Shown here piece after piece: positions 1 through 13,240 of a DNA stretch of 64,000 nt. The stretch lies in the NCBI GenBank assembly GCA_009746045.1, contig RPFO01000348.1:420350-484349 (forward strand), written 5' to 3'. The position numbers and the translations under genes are program-made. The notes under the pieces are model-generated. The model worked only from the letters and a program-made list of their open reading frames with translations. It did no database searches and was not told the DNA's origin. The first letter of the stretch is position 1; every line of letters begins with the position of its first letter. The stretch comes from Mesostigma viride. Taxonomy: Eukaryota > Streptophyta > Mesostigmatophyceae > Mesostigmatales > Mesostigmataceae.

Positions 1-176
1 GCCATGCCATGCCATGCCATGCCATGCCATGCCATGCCATGCCATGCCATGCCATGCCATGCCATGCCATGCCATGCCATGCCATGCCATGCCATGCCAT
101 GCCATGCCATGCCATGCCATGCCACGCCACGCCATGCCATGCCATGCCACACCATGCCATGCCATGCCATGCCATG
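1..176. repeat. ATGCC pentanucleotide array
   Basis: About 35 head-to-tail copies of GCCAT, with a few T-to-C and G-to-A changes near the right end. The array is cut by the window start. All frames are open only because the unit has no stop codon; it is not coding. Confidence 0.97.
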
Positions 177-429
177 CGGCAGCTAGCGGCAGAGGGAGGG
201 GGCGGCAAACCCATGGCGGCGGCGGCATCCATCCATAAGCCGTGGTGGTGGTGGCAGCGCAGTAAGGGCTGGAAACCCGCAAAACAAGCGTCTCGCTGCT
301 GCTGCTGCTGCCCCCCAGTCAGCATCCCCTGGTAAACAGGAGGGTGTCCGATCATAAGGAGCAGTGTTGCGGGTGCCAGGAGAACAAAGGGCCGCGGCCC
401 AACGCCCAGGGTGTACCTGGCGGGGCGAC

Positions 430-3400
430 AGCTTGTGATGGACACTGCGTGGGATGGACACTGCTGATGGACACTGCGCGGGATGGACACTGCGTGGGAT
501 GGACATTGCGTGGGATGGACACTGCGTGGGATGGACACTGCGTGGGATGGACACTGCGTGGGATGGACACTGCGTGGGATGGACACTGCGTGGGATGGAC
601 ACTGCGTGGGATGGACACTGCGTGGGATGGACACTGCGTGGGATGGACACTGCGTGGGATGGACACTGCTGATGGACACTGCGTGGGATGGACACTGCTG
701 ATGGACACTGCGTGGGATGGACACTGCGTGGGATGGACACTGCGTGGGATGGGCACTGCGTGGGATGGACACTGCTGATGGACACTGCGTGGGATGGACA
801 CTGCGTGGGATGGACACTGCTGATGGACACTGCGTGGGATGGTCACTGCTGATGGACACTGCTGATGGACACTGCGTGGGATGGACACTGCGTGGGATGG
901 ACACTGCGTGGGATGGTCACTGCTGATGGACACTGCTGATGGACACTGCGTGGGATGGACACTGCGTGGGATGGGCACTGCTGATGGACACTGCGTGGGA
1001 TGGACACTGCGTGGGATGGACACTGCGTGGGATGGACACTGCGTGGGATGGACACTGCGTGGGATGGACACTGCGTGGGATGGACACTGCGTGGGATGGA
1101 CACTGCTGATGGACACTGCGTGGGATGGACACTGCTGATGGACACTGCGTGGGATGGACACTGCGTGGGATGGACACTGCGTGGGATGGACACTGCGTGG
1201 GATGGGCACTGCGTGGGATGGACACTGCGTGGGATGGACACTGCGTGGGATGGACACTGCGTGGGATGGGCACTGCGTGGGATGGACACTGCGTGGGATG
1301 GACACTGCGTGGGATGGGCACTGCGTGGGATGGTCACTGCGTGGGATGGTCACTGCGTGGGATGGTCACTGCGTGGGATGGACACTGCGTGGGATGGACA
1401 CTGCGTGGGATGGACACTGCGTGGGATGGACACTGCGTGGGATGGACACTGCGTGGGATGGACACTGCGTGGGATGGACACTGCGTGGGATGGACACTGC
1501 GTGGGATGGACACTGCGTGGGATGGACACTGCGTGGGATGGACACTGCGCGGGATGGACACTGCGTGGGATGGACACTGCGTGGGATGGACACTGCGTGG
1601 GATGGACACTGCGTGGGATGGACACTGCGTGGGATGGACACTGCGTGGGATGGACACTGCGTGGGATGGGCACTGCGTGGGATGGACACTGCGTGGGATG
1701 GACACTGCGTGGGATGGACACTGCGTGGGATGGACACTGCTGATGGACACTGCGTGGGATGGACACTGCGTGGGATGGACACTGCGTGGGATGGACACTG
1801 CGTGGGATGGACACTGCGTGGGATGGACACTGCGTGGGATGGACACTGCGTGGGATGGGCACTGCGTGGGATGGACACTGCGTGGGATGGACACTGCGTG
1901 GGATGGGCACTGCTGATGGACACTGCGTGGGATGGACACTGCGTGGGATGGACACTGCGTGGGATGGACACTGCGTGGGATGGTCACTGCGTGGGATGGG
2001 CACTGCGTGGGATGGGCACTGCGTGGGATGGACACTGCGTGGGATGGACACTGCGTGGGATGGACACTGCATGGGATGGACACTGCGTGGGATGGACACT
2101 GCGTGGGATGGGCACTGCGTGGGATGGACACTGCGTGGGATGGACACTGCTGATGGACACTGCGTGGGATGGACACTGCGTGGGATGGACACTGCGTGGG
2201 ATGGGCACTGCGTGGGATGGACACTGCGTGGGATGGACACTGCGTGGGATGGACACTGCGTGGGATGGGCACTGCGTGGGATGGACACTGCGTGGGATGG
2301 ACACTGCGTGGGATGGACACTGCGTGGGATGGGCACTGCGTGGGATGGACACTGCGTGGGATGGACACTGCGTGGGATGGGCACTGCGTGGGATGGACAC
2401 TGCGTGGGATGGACACTGCTGATGGACACTGCGTGGGATGGACACTGCGTGGGATGGACACTGCGTGGGATGGACACTGCGTGGGATGGACACTGCGTGG
2501 GATGGACACTGCGTGGGATGGACACTGCGTGGGATGGGCACTGCGTGGGATGGACACTGCGTGGGATGGGCACTGCGTGGGATGGACACTGCGTGGGATG
2601 GACACTGCGTGGGATGGACACTGCTGATGGACACTGCGTGGGATGGACACTGCGTGGGATGGACACTGCGTGGGATGGACACTGCGTGGGATGGACACTG
2701 CGTGGGATGGACACTGCTGATGGACACTGCGTGGGATGGACACTGCGTGGGATGGGCACTGCGTGGGATGGACACTGCGTGGGATGGACACTGCGTGGGA
2801 TGGACACTGCGTGGGATGGACACTGCGTGGGATGGACACTGCGTGGGATGGGCACTGCGTGGGATGGACACTGCGTGGGATGGACACTGCGTGGGATGGA
2901 CACTGCGTGGGATGGGCACTGCGTGGGATGGACACTGCGTGGGATGGACACTGCGTGGGATGGGCACTGCTGATGGGCACTGCGTGGGATGGACACTGCG
3001 TGGGATGGACACTGCGTGGGATGGACACTGCGTGGGATGGACACTGCGTGGGATGGACACTGCTGATGGACACTGCGTGGGATGGACACTGCGTGGGATG
3101 GACACTGCGTGGGATGGACACTGCGTGGGATGGACACTGCGTGGGATGGACACTGCGTGGGATGGACACTGCGTGGGATGGACACTGCGTGGGATGGGCA
3201 CTGCGTGGGATGGACACTGCGTGGGATGGACACTGCGTGGGATGGACACTGCGTGGGATGGGCACTGCGTGGGATGGACACTGCGTGGGATGGACACTGC
3301 GTGGGATGGGCACTGCTGATGGGCACTGCGTGGGATGGACACTGCATGGGATGGACACTGCGTGGGATGGACACTGCGTGGGATGGACACTGCGTGGGAT

Positions 3401-6400
3401 GGGCACTGCGTGGGATGGGCACTGCGTGGGATGGACACTGCGTGGGATGGACACTGCGTGGGATGGACACTGCGTGGGATGGACACTGCGTGGGATGGAC
3501 ACTGCGTGGGATGGACACTGCGTGGGATGGACACTGCGTGGGATGGACACTGCGTGGGATGGACACTGCGTGGGATGGACACTGCGTGGGATGGACACTG
3601 CGTGGGATGGACACTGCGTGGGATGGACACTGCGTGGGATGGACACTGCGTGGGATGGACACTGCGTGGGATGGACACTGCGTGGGATGGACACTGCGTG
3701 GGATGGACACTGCGTGGGATGGACACTGCGTGGGATGGGCACTGCGTGGGATGGACACTGCGTGGGATGGACACTGCGTGGGATGGACACTGCGTGGGAT
3801 GGACACTGCGTGGGATGGACACTGCGTGGGATGGACACTGCGTGGGATGGACACTGCGTGGGATGGACACTGCGTGGGATGGACACTGCGTGGGATGGAC
3901 ACTGCGTGGGATGGACACTGCGTGGGATGGACACTGCGTGGGATGGACACTGCATGGGATGGACACTGCGTGGGATGGACACTGCGTGGGATGGACACTG
4001 CGTGGGATGGACACTGCGTGGGATGGACACTGCGTGGGATGGACACTGCGTGGGATGGACACTGCGTGGGATGGACACTGCGTGGGATGGACACTGCGTG
4101 GGATGGACACTGCGTGGGATGGACACTGCGTGGGATGGACACTGCGTGGGATGGACACTGCGTGGGATGGACACTGCGTGGGATGGACACTGCTGATGGA
4201 CACTGCGTGGGATGGACACTGCGTGGGATGGACACTGCGTGGGATGGACACTGCGTGGGATGGACACTGCGTGGGATGGACACTGCTGATGGACACTGCG
4301 TGGGATGGACACTGCGTGGGATGGGCACTGCGTGGGATGGACACTGCGTGGGATGGACACTGCTGATGGACACTGCGTGGGATGGACACTGCTGATGGAC
4401 ACTGCGTGGGATGGACACTGCGTGGGATGGACACTGCATGGGATGGACACTGCGTGGGATGGACACTGCGTGGGATGGGCACTGCGTGGGATGGACACTG
4501 CGTGGGATGGACACTGCGTGGGATGGACACTGCGTGGGATGGGCACTGCGTGGGATGGACACTGCGTGGGATGGACACTGCGTGGGATGGACACTGCTGA
4601 TGGACACTGCGTGGGATGGACACTGCGTGGGATGGACACTGCGTGGGATGGACACTGCTGATGGACACTGCGTGGGATGGACACTGCGTGGGATGGACAC
4701 TGCGTGGGATGGACACTGCGTGGGATGGACACTGCGTGGGATGGACACTGCGTGGGATGGACACTGCGTGGGATGGGCACTGCGTGGGATGGACATTGCG
4801 TGGGATGGACACTGCGTGGGATGGACACTGCGTGGGATGGACACTGCGTGGGATGGACACTGCGTGGGATGGACACTGCGTGGGATGGACACTGCGTGGG
4901 ATGGACACTGCGTGGGATGGACACTGCGTGGGATGGACACTGCGTGGGATGGGCACTGCGTGGGATGGACACTGCGTGGGATGGACACTGCGTGGGATGG
5001 ACACTGCGTGGGATGGACACTGCGTGGGATGGACACTGCATGGGATGGACACTGCGTGGGATGGACACTGCGTGGGATGGACACTGCGTGGGATGGACAC
5101 TGCGTGGGATGGACACTGCGTGGGATGGACACTGCGTGGGATGGACACTGCGTGGGATGGACACTGCGTGGGATGGACACTGCGTGGGATGGACACTGCG
5201 TGGGATGGGCACTGCGTGGGATGGACACTGCGTGGGATGGACACTGCGTGGGATGGACACTGCGTGGGATGGACACTGCGTGGGATGGACACTGCGTGGG
5301 ATGGACACTGCGTGGGATGGACACTGCGTGGGATGGACACTGCGTGGGATGGACACTGCGTGGGATGGACACTGCATGGGATGGACACTGCGTGGGATGG
5401 ACACTGCGTGGGATGGACACTGCGTGGGATGGACACTGCGTGGGATGGACACTGCGTGGGATGGACACTGCGTGGGATGGACACTGCGTGGGATGGACAC
5501 TGCGTGGGATGGACACTGCGTGGGATGGACACTGCGTGGGATGGACACTGCGTGGGATGGACACTGCGTGGGATGGACACTGCGTGGGATGGACACTGCG
5601 TGGGATGGACACTGCGTGGGATGGACACTGCGTGGGATGGACACTGCGTGGGATGGACACTGCGTGGGATGGGCACTGCGTGGGATGGGCACTGCGTGGG
5701 ATGGACACTGCTGATGGACACTGCGTGGGATGGACACTGCGTGGGATGGACACTGCTGATGGACACTGCGTGGGATGGACACTGCGTGGGATGGACACTG
5801 CGTGGGATGGACACTGCTGATGGACACTGCGTGGGATGGACACTGCTGATGGACACTGCGTGGGATGGACACTGCGTGGGATGGACACTGCGTGGGATGG
5901 ACATTGCGTGGGATGGACACTGCTGATGGACACTGCTGATGGACACTGCGTGGGATGGACACTGCGTGGGATGGACACTGCGTGGGATGGACACTGCGTG
6001 GGATGGACACTGCGTGGGATGGACACTGCGTGGGATGGACATTGCGTGGGATGGACACTGCTGATGGACACTGCTGATGGACACTGCGTGGGATGGACAC
6101 TGCTGATGGACACTGCGTGGGATGGACACTGCGTGGGATGGACACTGCTGATGGACACTGCGTGGGATGGACACTGCGTGGGATGGACACTGCGTGGGAT
6201 GGACACTGCGTGGGATGGACACTGCGTGGGATGGACACTGCTGATGGACACTGCGTGGGATGGACACTGCTGATGGACACTGCTGAAGGACACTGCTGAT
6301 GGACACTGCGTGGGATGGACACTGCTGATGGACACTGCGTGGGATGGACACTGCGTGGGATGGACACTGCGTGGGATGGACACTGCGTGGGATGGACACT

Positions 6401-6868
6401 GCGTGGGATGGACACTGCGTGGGATGGACACTGCGTGGGATGGACACTGCGTGGGATGGACACTGCGTGGGATGGACACTGCGTGGGATGGACACTGCGT
6501 GGGATGGACACTGCGTGGGATGGACACTGCGTGGGATGGACACTGCTGATGGACACTGCGTGGGATGGACACTGCGTGGGATGGACACTGCGTGGGATGG
6601 ACACTGCGTGGGATGGACACTGCGTGGGATGGACACTGCGTGGGATGGACACTGCGTGGGGTGGACACTGCTGATGGACACTGCTGATGGACACTGCGTG
6701 GGATGGACACTGCGTGGGATGGACACTGCTGATGGACACTGCTGATGGACACTGCGTGGGATGGACACTGCGTGGGGTGGACACTGCGTGGGATGGATAC
6801 TGCGTGGGATGGACACTGCGTGGGATGGACACTGCGTGGGATGGACACTGCGTGGGATGGACACTGCG
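430..6868. repeat. 6.4-kb 16/13-bp mosaic minisatellite
   Basis: Roughly 400 tandem copies of a 16-bp unit (GGGATGGACACTGCGT) mixed with a 13-bp deletion variant (GATGGACACTGCT). Point variants GGGCACTG and GGTCACTG recur. The 13-mers cluster at both flanks (430-1150 and 5700-6760) and are absent from 3330-4190 and 4660-5700, so the interior is more homogeneous than the edges. The 16-bp period is not a multiple of three, so translation gives a 48-bp/16-residue pseudo-periodicity and very long spurious ORFs, including one of about 1,890 codons on the minus strand. Confidence 0.97.
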
Positions 6869-6869
6869 A

Positions 6870-7385
6870 TGGCCCAGGACCACCGTCACGTCACCATCAC
6901 GTGACTGATCATCAGATAGTCGGGTAGAGGGGCATGCTAGACATTCGGGCAGTGGGGCATCAGTTCGCCACTGCAATAGGCACAGAGCGGCATGTATGCG
7001 GAACATCTAATATCATGTATTCGTGTTGAATGCATCCCACACAGCATTTGGCCAGCGACTGCAGCATCACCTACCCGCTGCCCGCGCCGGCCACCGCAAC
7101 ACATATGCCTAGAGCTATTCATGACACGCTACGTGTGACGAACGTATCCCGCATGACAGTCGTCCATGCGTGCCAAAGGTGCGTACCCGCTGACGCCGTC
7201 AGCGACCACGAGCACGCCGCCTCGATAGTTACTGATCGCCCATGCGTCCTCCCCCCCTTTGGCCACCTGGGCAGCAACAAGAGCGAGAAGAACAATAACA
7301 GGCAAGGCTGGCAAGCGGCTGTGTCAAAAGACAGCACAGATGACAAGGTCAACATCCTGATGATTTGTGGCATTGTATTATCAGA
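6870..7385. other. Unique sequence between arrays, no gene recognised
   Basis: Mixed-composition sequence with only short ORFs, without splice-supported coding potential or recognisable motifs. Confidence 0.5.
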
Positions 7386-7408
7386 AGTGATTTTTCTTTC
7401 TTTTCCTT

Positions 7409-7617
7409 TGTGGTGGTGGTGGTGGCGGCGGCGGCGGCAGTGGTGGTGGTGGTGGTGGTGATGGTGGTGGTGGTGGCGGTGGCGGTGGCGGTGGCGGTGG
7501 CGGTGGCGGTGGCGGTGGCGGTGGCGGTGGCGGTGGCGGTGGCGGTGGCGGTGGCGGTGGCGGTGGCGGTGGCGGCGGCGGCAGCGGCGGCGGCGGTGGT
7601 GGTGGTGGTGGTCGTCG
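7409..7617. repeat. GGT/GGC trinucleotide and GGTGGC hexanucleotide array
   Basis: GGT runs flank a central block of GGTGGC hexamers (about 7474-7575), followed by GGC/AGC and again GGT units. It reads as poly-Val/Ala, poly-His/Arg or poly-Thr/Ala depending on frame. It is treated as a simple-sequence array. Confidence 0.93.
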
Positions 7618-7639
7618 TGGTTGCTATCAGTGTTATTAC

Positions 7640-9875
7640 CAATGTCCGCGGCGGTCACCCCTCAAATTCCCTCACCAAACCATGCGCAACCTAGAAAGGT
7701 GTCTCCAACCACAGTTTGATGAATAGAGGGCAAAGCCGTATATTAGGAATTGCCAGGGAGACCCACCGCGCCACATGGACATCCAGTGGCGGCCGATGGA
7801 ATGAACAAGGTCCAGGGACGTCATGTCAGGGATGGAGGGGAAGTAATTTTAGTTTAGCAGTAGGGCAGAGATGGGGAAGCCGCTGGTACTGATCCAACAT
7901 TGTGAGCTGTCCATGGTCTTGAGATACCAGGGTGGTCTAGGTGGAGTAGGAACGATGCATGCTGGGGGCAAGGGGTGGGGGGGTAGGGGGGGATTGAAGC
8001 ACTGCATAAACATGGTACACCTGGCACGCAGGGAATGCAACGCACCTTCTCAGGGTGGGGGAAGTTCTGCGCCACCGCCACAAAGCGGAGGGGAGACGTG
8101 GGCAGCCGCTCGGGATCGGGCCTGCGCAACACAGGGCACGGTAGCGTGCACTACCACCAAATGCTTTAGATAACCGGGGAAAAAAGAAATTGTTTGCTGG
8201 AGGAAATAAAACATAATGTAAGAAAAATTAAAAGGGGGGACGTGCGTGATGCAAGGATCCATAAGAGGTCCCTGCCACCCCTCATGTGCGGCAGCGCTTG
8301 CAATCGCACCCCACCTTGGAGAGGTTTCCCAAGCGCACACCGTGGTGTACTGACAATGGTTCCCAGGAATTGCCACTAATCGAGTGGCCAATGGGCGACG
8401 GGTGATGACATACTAGAGCACTAAACAAGGGGGATGCACTCCGTAAGACCGCACGTCGACTGTACTATAGGCATAACTACAAGACGCCACCGTAGCCGTC
8501 TGGAAATACATTGGCAACAATGGGTCATGGCGGACTAGATTTCTGGGAATGCTAGCTCCCCAAGCAAGTGGACGTGACAAAGCAAAGTGGCGTCTGTGCG
8601 CATTTTATATTCTGTGCATGTTGACGCCAAGCTCTGCGTACCCTTGGAATACATCATCGGGCGTGCGCTTGGTTTTCCTCTTTGACAGGACACGCTCTCG
8701 GCTGGGCGCGTTGGTCTGAACAATGTCATCCTCATCGACGTAGAGAGCTGAAGTTGAGAATCTCCTGGAAGCTTTGTTACGTGTTATGTGCTGGGTAGAA
8801 AACCTCTCTAACACCAAATTTGACCCCTCATGTCTTATCAGCCTCGACACGAGGCCCCTCCTCTCTCCAGAAGAGCTTGGAGTCCGCGAGCACTGTCGTG
8901 CGTGAACCGTAACCATGCCATTGGAGGCGAAATTTGAGGCTGGCAAGCGTCCTACATGCCTTGCGCAGGTCGTTGCCATTTTAGTGACAAAAGATAAGAT
9001 TTTGTTGTTGAAAACTGCTATATCTGCAAGCCCCCAAGAAGTCGACGTTTGTCCGGAGTAACCAGTTAAACTTGGTAACTAGGGCCTGTGCTTATTTTAA
9101 ATTAAAAACCGAGCCACGAGGTGTCGCAGGCGATGGAACTGCCTGCAAACTGCATAAATACGCCTCTATCGTACGAAATTTAACTCAAATTTCTTGCTGA
9201 CACCCCATGGCTGGTGTCCATCGTAATCCTTGCGCTGGGTAAAACCACCCTTGATGACGCTGGCGTGCAAGTTTGCTAAAGGCGTTCGTGCTTCACGTCC
9301 TGCCACGTGCAGCCCGCACACCTGACCAGCCGCACGTGTGGCCTGTGGCCTCCAGCACTCAAGATTCCAGCCTATGCCAGCGATCCATAGCAGCAGGATT
9401 GCCAGCAGCATCGCCACCCTGGCAATTGTGTCGACTGTGACTTATCAGTTGTGAAAGTTGTTGTGTGTGTGGGCGGTTCCGCTTACTTTCACTATCTACA
9501 GTGAAAGTTGTTGTTGTTGTGGCCCACGGCGTGAAGTATGTACTGAAGTGAGAGATAAAGTGCTCACCGCTGTCGACGTCATATGTCAGGATCTCTGCTG
9601 CCCATGTGCGGCGTGGGCAACAACAACAACAAACAACGTCAGGATTAGCAGGCCGGAACTGAGGCCGGAAAATAGGGAAATAAGGAAATACCTAACGATA
9701 TTCCTATTGGTTAATAAAAAATACCCATTTACCCGGAAAATAAGAAAATCCGGAACTCGGATAGCGAACCGGCCCCAGGTCGGTTCGGCGCGGTCGCCCC
9801 GAGAGCGCCGAATCAATAAATCGTGCTTAATCGGCTTGCCCACTGCCCAGGGCTTGCCCGGGTTCTGCGTTCTGC
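7640..9875. other. Low-information spacer with two weak minus-strand ORFs
   Basis: No recognisable gene. Two minus-strand ORFs are the only candidates. One at 8605-8979 has 124 codons and a Ser/Arg-rich N-terminus. One at 9166-9417 has 83 codons and starts with a hydrophobic stretch (MAMLLAILLLWIAGIGW) resembling a signal peptide. I could not link them by splice signals or assign a family. The segment 9500-9640 holds two oppositely oriented (CAA)n-tailed repeat termini. Confidence 0.4.
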
Positions 9876-9884
9876 GCTGGAAAG

Positions 9885-10098
9885 GGGTTTTTGGAAATCG
9901 CACCCGGTGCTGGGCGCACCCGATGACAGATGACAATGACAAGAGGCTACGGTACGCGTCGATAAATACGGGTAACGCTTGTGAAAGGAACGGTGTGGGC
10001 CGATAAATACGGGTAACGCTTGCAGACGCGGCGGCATGAGCCGGAAACATTGTGATCAGGGACGAAACGAACGGAAAGCGCAGCCTACTGGCTCATAC
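9885..10098 (+). repeat. Left TIR of the MULE
   Basis: Begins GGGTTTTTGGAAATCG. It contains two direct copies of a 21-bp motif starting GATAAATACGGG (9961-9981 and 10002-10022), 41 bp apart, which are plausible transposase-binding sites. Confidence 0.9.
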
Positions 10099-10243
10099 TC
10101 GTGGGTCAAGATGGCGGCCTATGGGCCATACCATGCCAAGGCGGCCGCGTAAAGTGTTTATGAACGGTGATTTTGAACGTGGCGTAAGAAAGAACCTGGC
10201 CACCACGCCGTTGTACAAGGCGGGAAAATAATCAAAGGAACGT

Positions 10244-10945
10244 TTGGTTACGACCGGGGAGGACGGCCATGTTTTGGAGTGCACATGCCAATTTCCAACC
10301 TTTGTAGGCCTCCCATGCCGCCATTGTTTAGCCGTTGAGGTGCATCTTCATCAGTGCAAGCAGGTGCCGATGCAATTGGTGTGCGATAGGTGGAAGCAAC
10401 CCAAGCCGGACACTATTGAGAGCCAGCTACAATTCCAACAGATGGTAACTGTACACCCTGAGAACAGCCGTGATGATGATGTCAACGTGGATGTCGCTCA
10501 AGGCACGGAGCCTACGTATACTGACATTCTCGCTCACATGAAGGCATGGGCTTCTTTGGCGCATGAGGGTCGTTGTGGCTCGGATTTTCTCAGGCATTGT
10601 AAGTCATACTGGCAGCAGAAGAGACTGCCATCAAGTCAGGTGAGTCAGCCGGGAGGGGATGGAAGTGCTGCTCGCTTGGTAGAAAACCCTTTAGGTCCTC
10701 CACCCCGTGGTCGGGGAAAACAACCACGTAAACAAAGAGCACACCATCCCAACGAGCCACCCACGTCAAAACGCAAGGTCTCTGCAACTCTTGGTGGAAG
10801 CGTTGTCGGTGAGGCTACGGGTACTCCGAAGCGGGCCCGGGCCCGGGGCGGGTTCGTTGCTTCTCTTGGTCACGGCAACTGCCCTAGCAATGCCGCGTCT
10901 GCTCCAAGTGTTGGCAGTGCTTCTTCGCAACCCCAACTCCCATGA
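10244..10945 (+). pseudogene. 5'-truncated MuDR/FAR1-type transposase remnant with SWIM zinc finger
   Basis: An open frame of about 233 codons inside the MULE. Near its start it has a CxCx(n)CxH motif (ECTCQFPTFVGLPCRHCLAV), the SWIM zinc finger found C-terminal to the DDE core in MuDR/FAR1-family transposases. The rest is Pro/Lys/Arg-rich, including a KRARARG stretch that could be nuclear-targeting. The frame is closed just upstream (stop at 10229-10231) and there is no room for the catalytic domain before the left TIR at 10098, so only the C-terminal part remains. It ends in an ATGA overlap with a short downstream frame (10942-11127), which may be a spliced or frameshifted continuation. Confidence 0.7.
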
Positions 10946-12014
10946 GCGAATATGAAACTGCAACCTCAATGCACCTTCACGAGGTCAATGCCCTCATGGA
11001 TCATTTGGAGGTATTTGCTGGCAATGTTGCTAGCATGGCAGCGCTTGCTATGTGCATTAGGGAAGGTGCAACTTCTATGCACCACAGGCTGCCTACATCC
11101 TTTGCGGCACATCCATCTTCACGTTAACAATCCTAAGCGGGACAACATGTGTATCCTGGCTACATTTCATCTGTGTTTGTTGTAAGTTGGTGCGTTTCCT
11201 CGGCCATAAAACTTCGTATCAACATTGAACATCTTCTTGCCGTAGTGTAATGTGAGTATCTCAAACATATGTGCCGGGCCATTGTCTTGCTCCCGAACAT
11301 TTTGCGGTGTTTGGCTTTAAGCACTATAATGGAATGTTGGAGTTGTGGTGTCCATTGTAGTGCTTGTTGGCTGCCTCCATGATCGTGAGATGTGGCCTTG
11401 AATCTCATGTGTGTATTTTCTTTCAACGATGGACTTGAGTTCTTGGTTTCTTTGCGTTACTTATACATGTGGCGCCAACTCCTCCCAAATGTACAAGGCC
11501 ACCCCCAGACATGCAACCATGCCCTAGTCTCCACACTTGCAGGTGCGGCGCATGGTGGACGGACCTACGTGGCGCTGCATGCGACATATCTTCTTGCTGC
11601 TGCGGCCCGGCTACTATTGCTACACTTATCATCAAGGATGTGGCATATCAGTGGTGCCATCATCATAATTCTTGGCAACGTTTGAAGCTCAATCAGCCAT
11701 CATGGTGTGGACAGTAGGTCTAGTGGCCCTTGCTTGCGATGGAGCCGTGGTGCCATCACTTCCCCCGGTGGACATCTGTGCTTCCCATCAGTTCCAACGT
11801 TCACTACATGTGTTGAGCCGCTCATATTGACGGTGGTTCAACCATGGTTGAAGCTAGCCTGAAGTGGCTGGTTTGGCATGTGCCGATTTAGTGGCTAGAC
11901 GAGTAGTGGGCTCTCAACCCACTCGGGTGCAAAAAGCGAATCTTCACTGGTAGTTTGACATGTCCGGCTTTGTTGGTGAAAGCTCGTGTAGGCTGTCCAA
12001 CTGAGTGGTGGTTT

Positions 12015-12200
12015 CAATGGCCGCCGCCGCCTCCTCCGGGCCGCTGCCGCCTCCGGGCCGCCGCTGCCGCCGCCGCCTCCGGGCCGCCGCCGCCGCCTCC
12101 TCCTTCGGGCCGCCGCTGCCCCCTCCTCCGGGCCGCCGCTGCCGCCGCCGCCTCCTTTGGGCCGCCACCGCCTTAGCCGGGCCGCCGCCGCCGCTGGCGT
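12015..12200. repeat. GCC/GGGCCG-rich minisatellite inside the MULE
   Basis: Imperfect repeats built from CCGCCGCTGCCGCCTCC and GGGCCG modules. It sits in the MULE interior and has no reading-frame conservation. Confidence 0.8.
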
Positions 12201-13171
12201 TGGGTAGTGCCATGCATTGTGGTACCAACCCAAGGTTGCTGTGGGAGTTCCCTTAAACCCTGAGTGCCCCCCCTCAGGATAACATTACTGGATGTTCCCT
12301 AGCAACCGCCACCATTAGGGAGGACAGTCAATACTTGCTGACCCACATTTGCTTGACATGTCAATATGTAACAACCAAATCTGACTTGTTGTTACATCCT
12401 GAGTTTTGTAATAGTTTGGGATTTTATTTGAGGCCTTTTGGATGAGTATTGAGCTAGTTATGAGGTTTCCCACGTGCAGAGATATTTCGAGACCTGGACT
12501 TTGTCAACTGACTTGTTTAGACCCTCATTGGTCGTGGCCTGATCCACGTGGGGTTATTAGTTGGTCGGTTCTGCCAAGTCTTGCCTAGATATTTTAGGAC
12601 TCCAATGCTTATCAAGATTCGGTGATTCCACGTCTGGATTATGCCAGGCTGGTTTGTGTGCTCTTGTGTTACGTGTCTAGTTAGAGGGACGAAAGAATCT
12701 TACCTTGTGATGCTGTAACCTGATTGGTCCATTTCAGGCTAACGGTGGAGCATGCTCGACATGCACGTTGAGATTAGGACGTATGGGTTGCCATTGCTGG
12801 AACGTTTGTTGTGATCTAATCTAACATGGTATAATGTTAGTTCGCATAATTCATCCATCCTCAAAGCCTCTTGCTCGTTGACCACTTTCAGTTCCACAGA
12901 AGTAGTCAAGGATATTACTTGTCTAACTTACTGAGATAACTAGACACAATTATCAAGGAGACAATTATATTTCTTGATCAACGCATCTCTCGATTTCTGG
13001 CCTGCGCTGGTTGTCTCCTTGATATTTCTTGATCAACGCATTGCGGTCCAATGTGGTGTGATCAATTGTTTCTTAAGCCGCGGTATGATTGTGTGCACGA
13101 GTTTAATTCGTCAACCCCGATGGATTCGATTGACTAGATTAAGTGAGACAACTATGCATGCCTGAGATGGA

Positions 13172-13240
13172 TTAATTAATTTACTAATTAAAATCGTGCT
13201 AGCTCCCGTTTGGGAGCTAGTCATGGAGCATTAATCGCGA
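13172..13240 (-). mobile_element. Retroelement 3' terminus with CTCCC..GGGAG stem-loop
   Basis: Read on the minus strand it carries an extended hairpin, CTAGCTCCC-AAAC-GGGAGCTAG, followed by an AT-rich (TTAATTA)-type tail on the left. It matches the 3' ends at 25672, 43080-43130 and 27590. Only the terminus is preserved before the adjoining GGAT array. Confidence 0.5.

Noticed and set aside
1-176. Telomeric repeat
   Set aside because: The ATGCC unit is not a TTAGGG/TTTAGGG-type telomere repeat, and the array grades into ordinary sequence.
1334-7006. Minus-strand ORF of about 1,890 codons
   Set aside because: It is translation of a stop-free 16/13-bp minisatellite. All three minus frames are open in parallel and the unit length is not a multiple of three.
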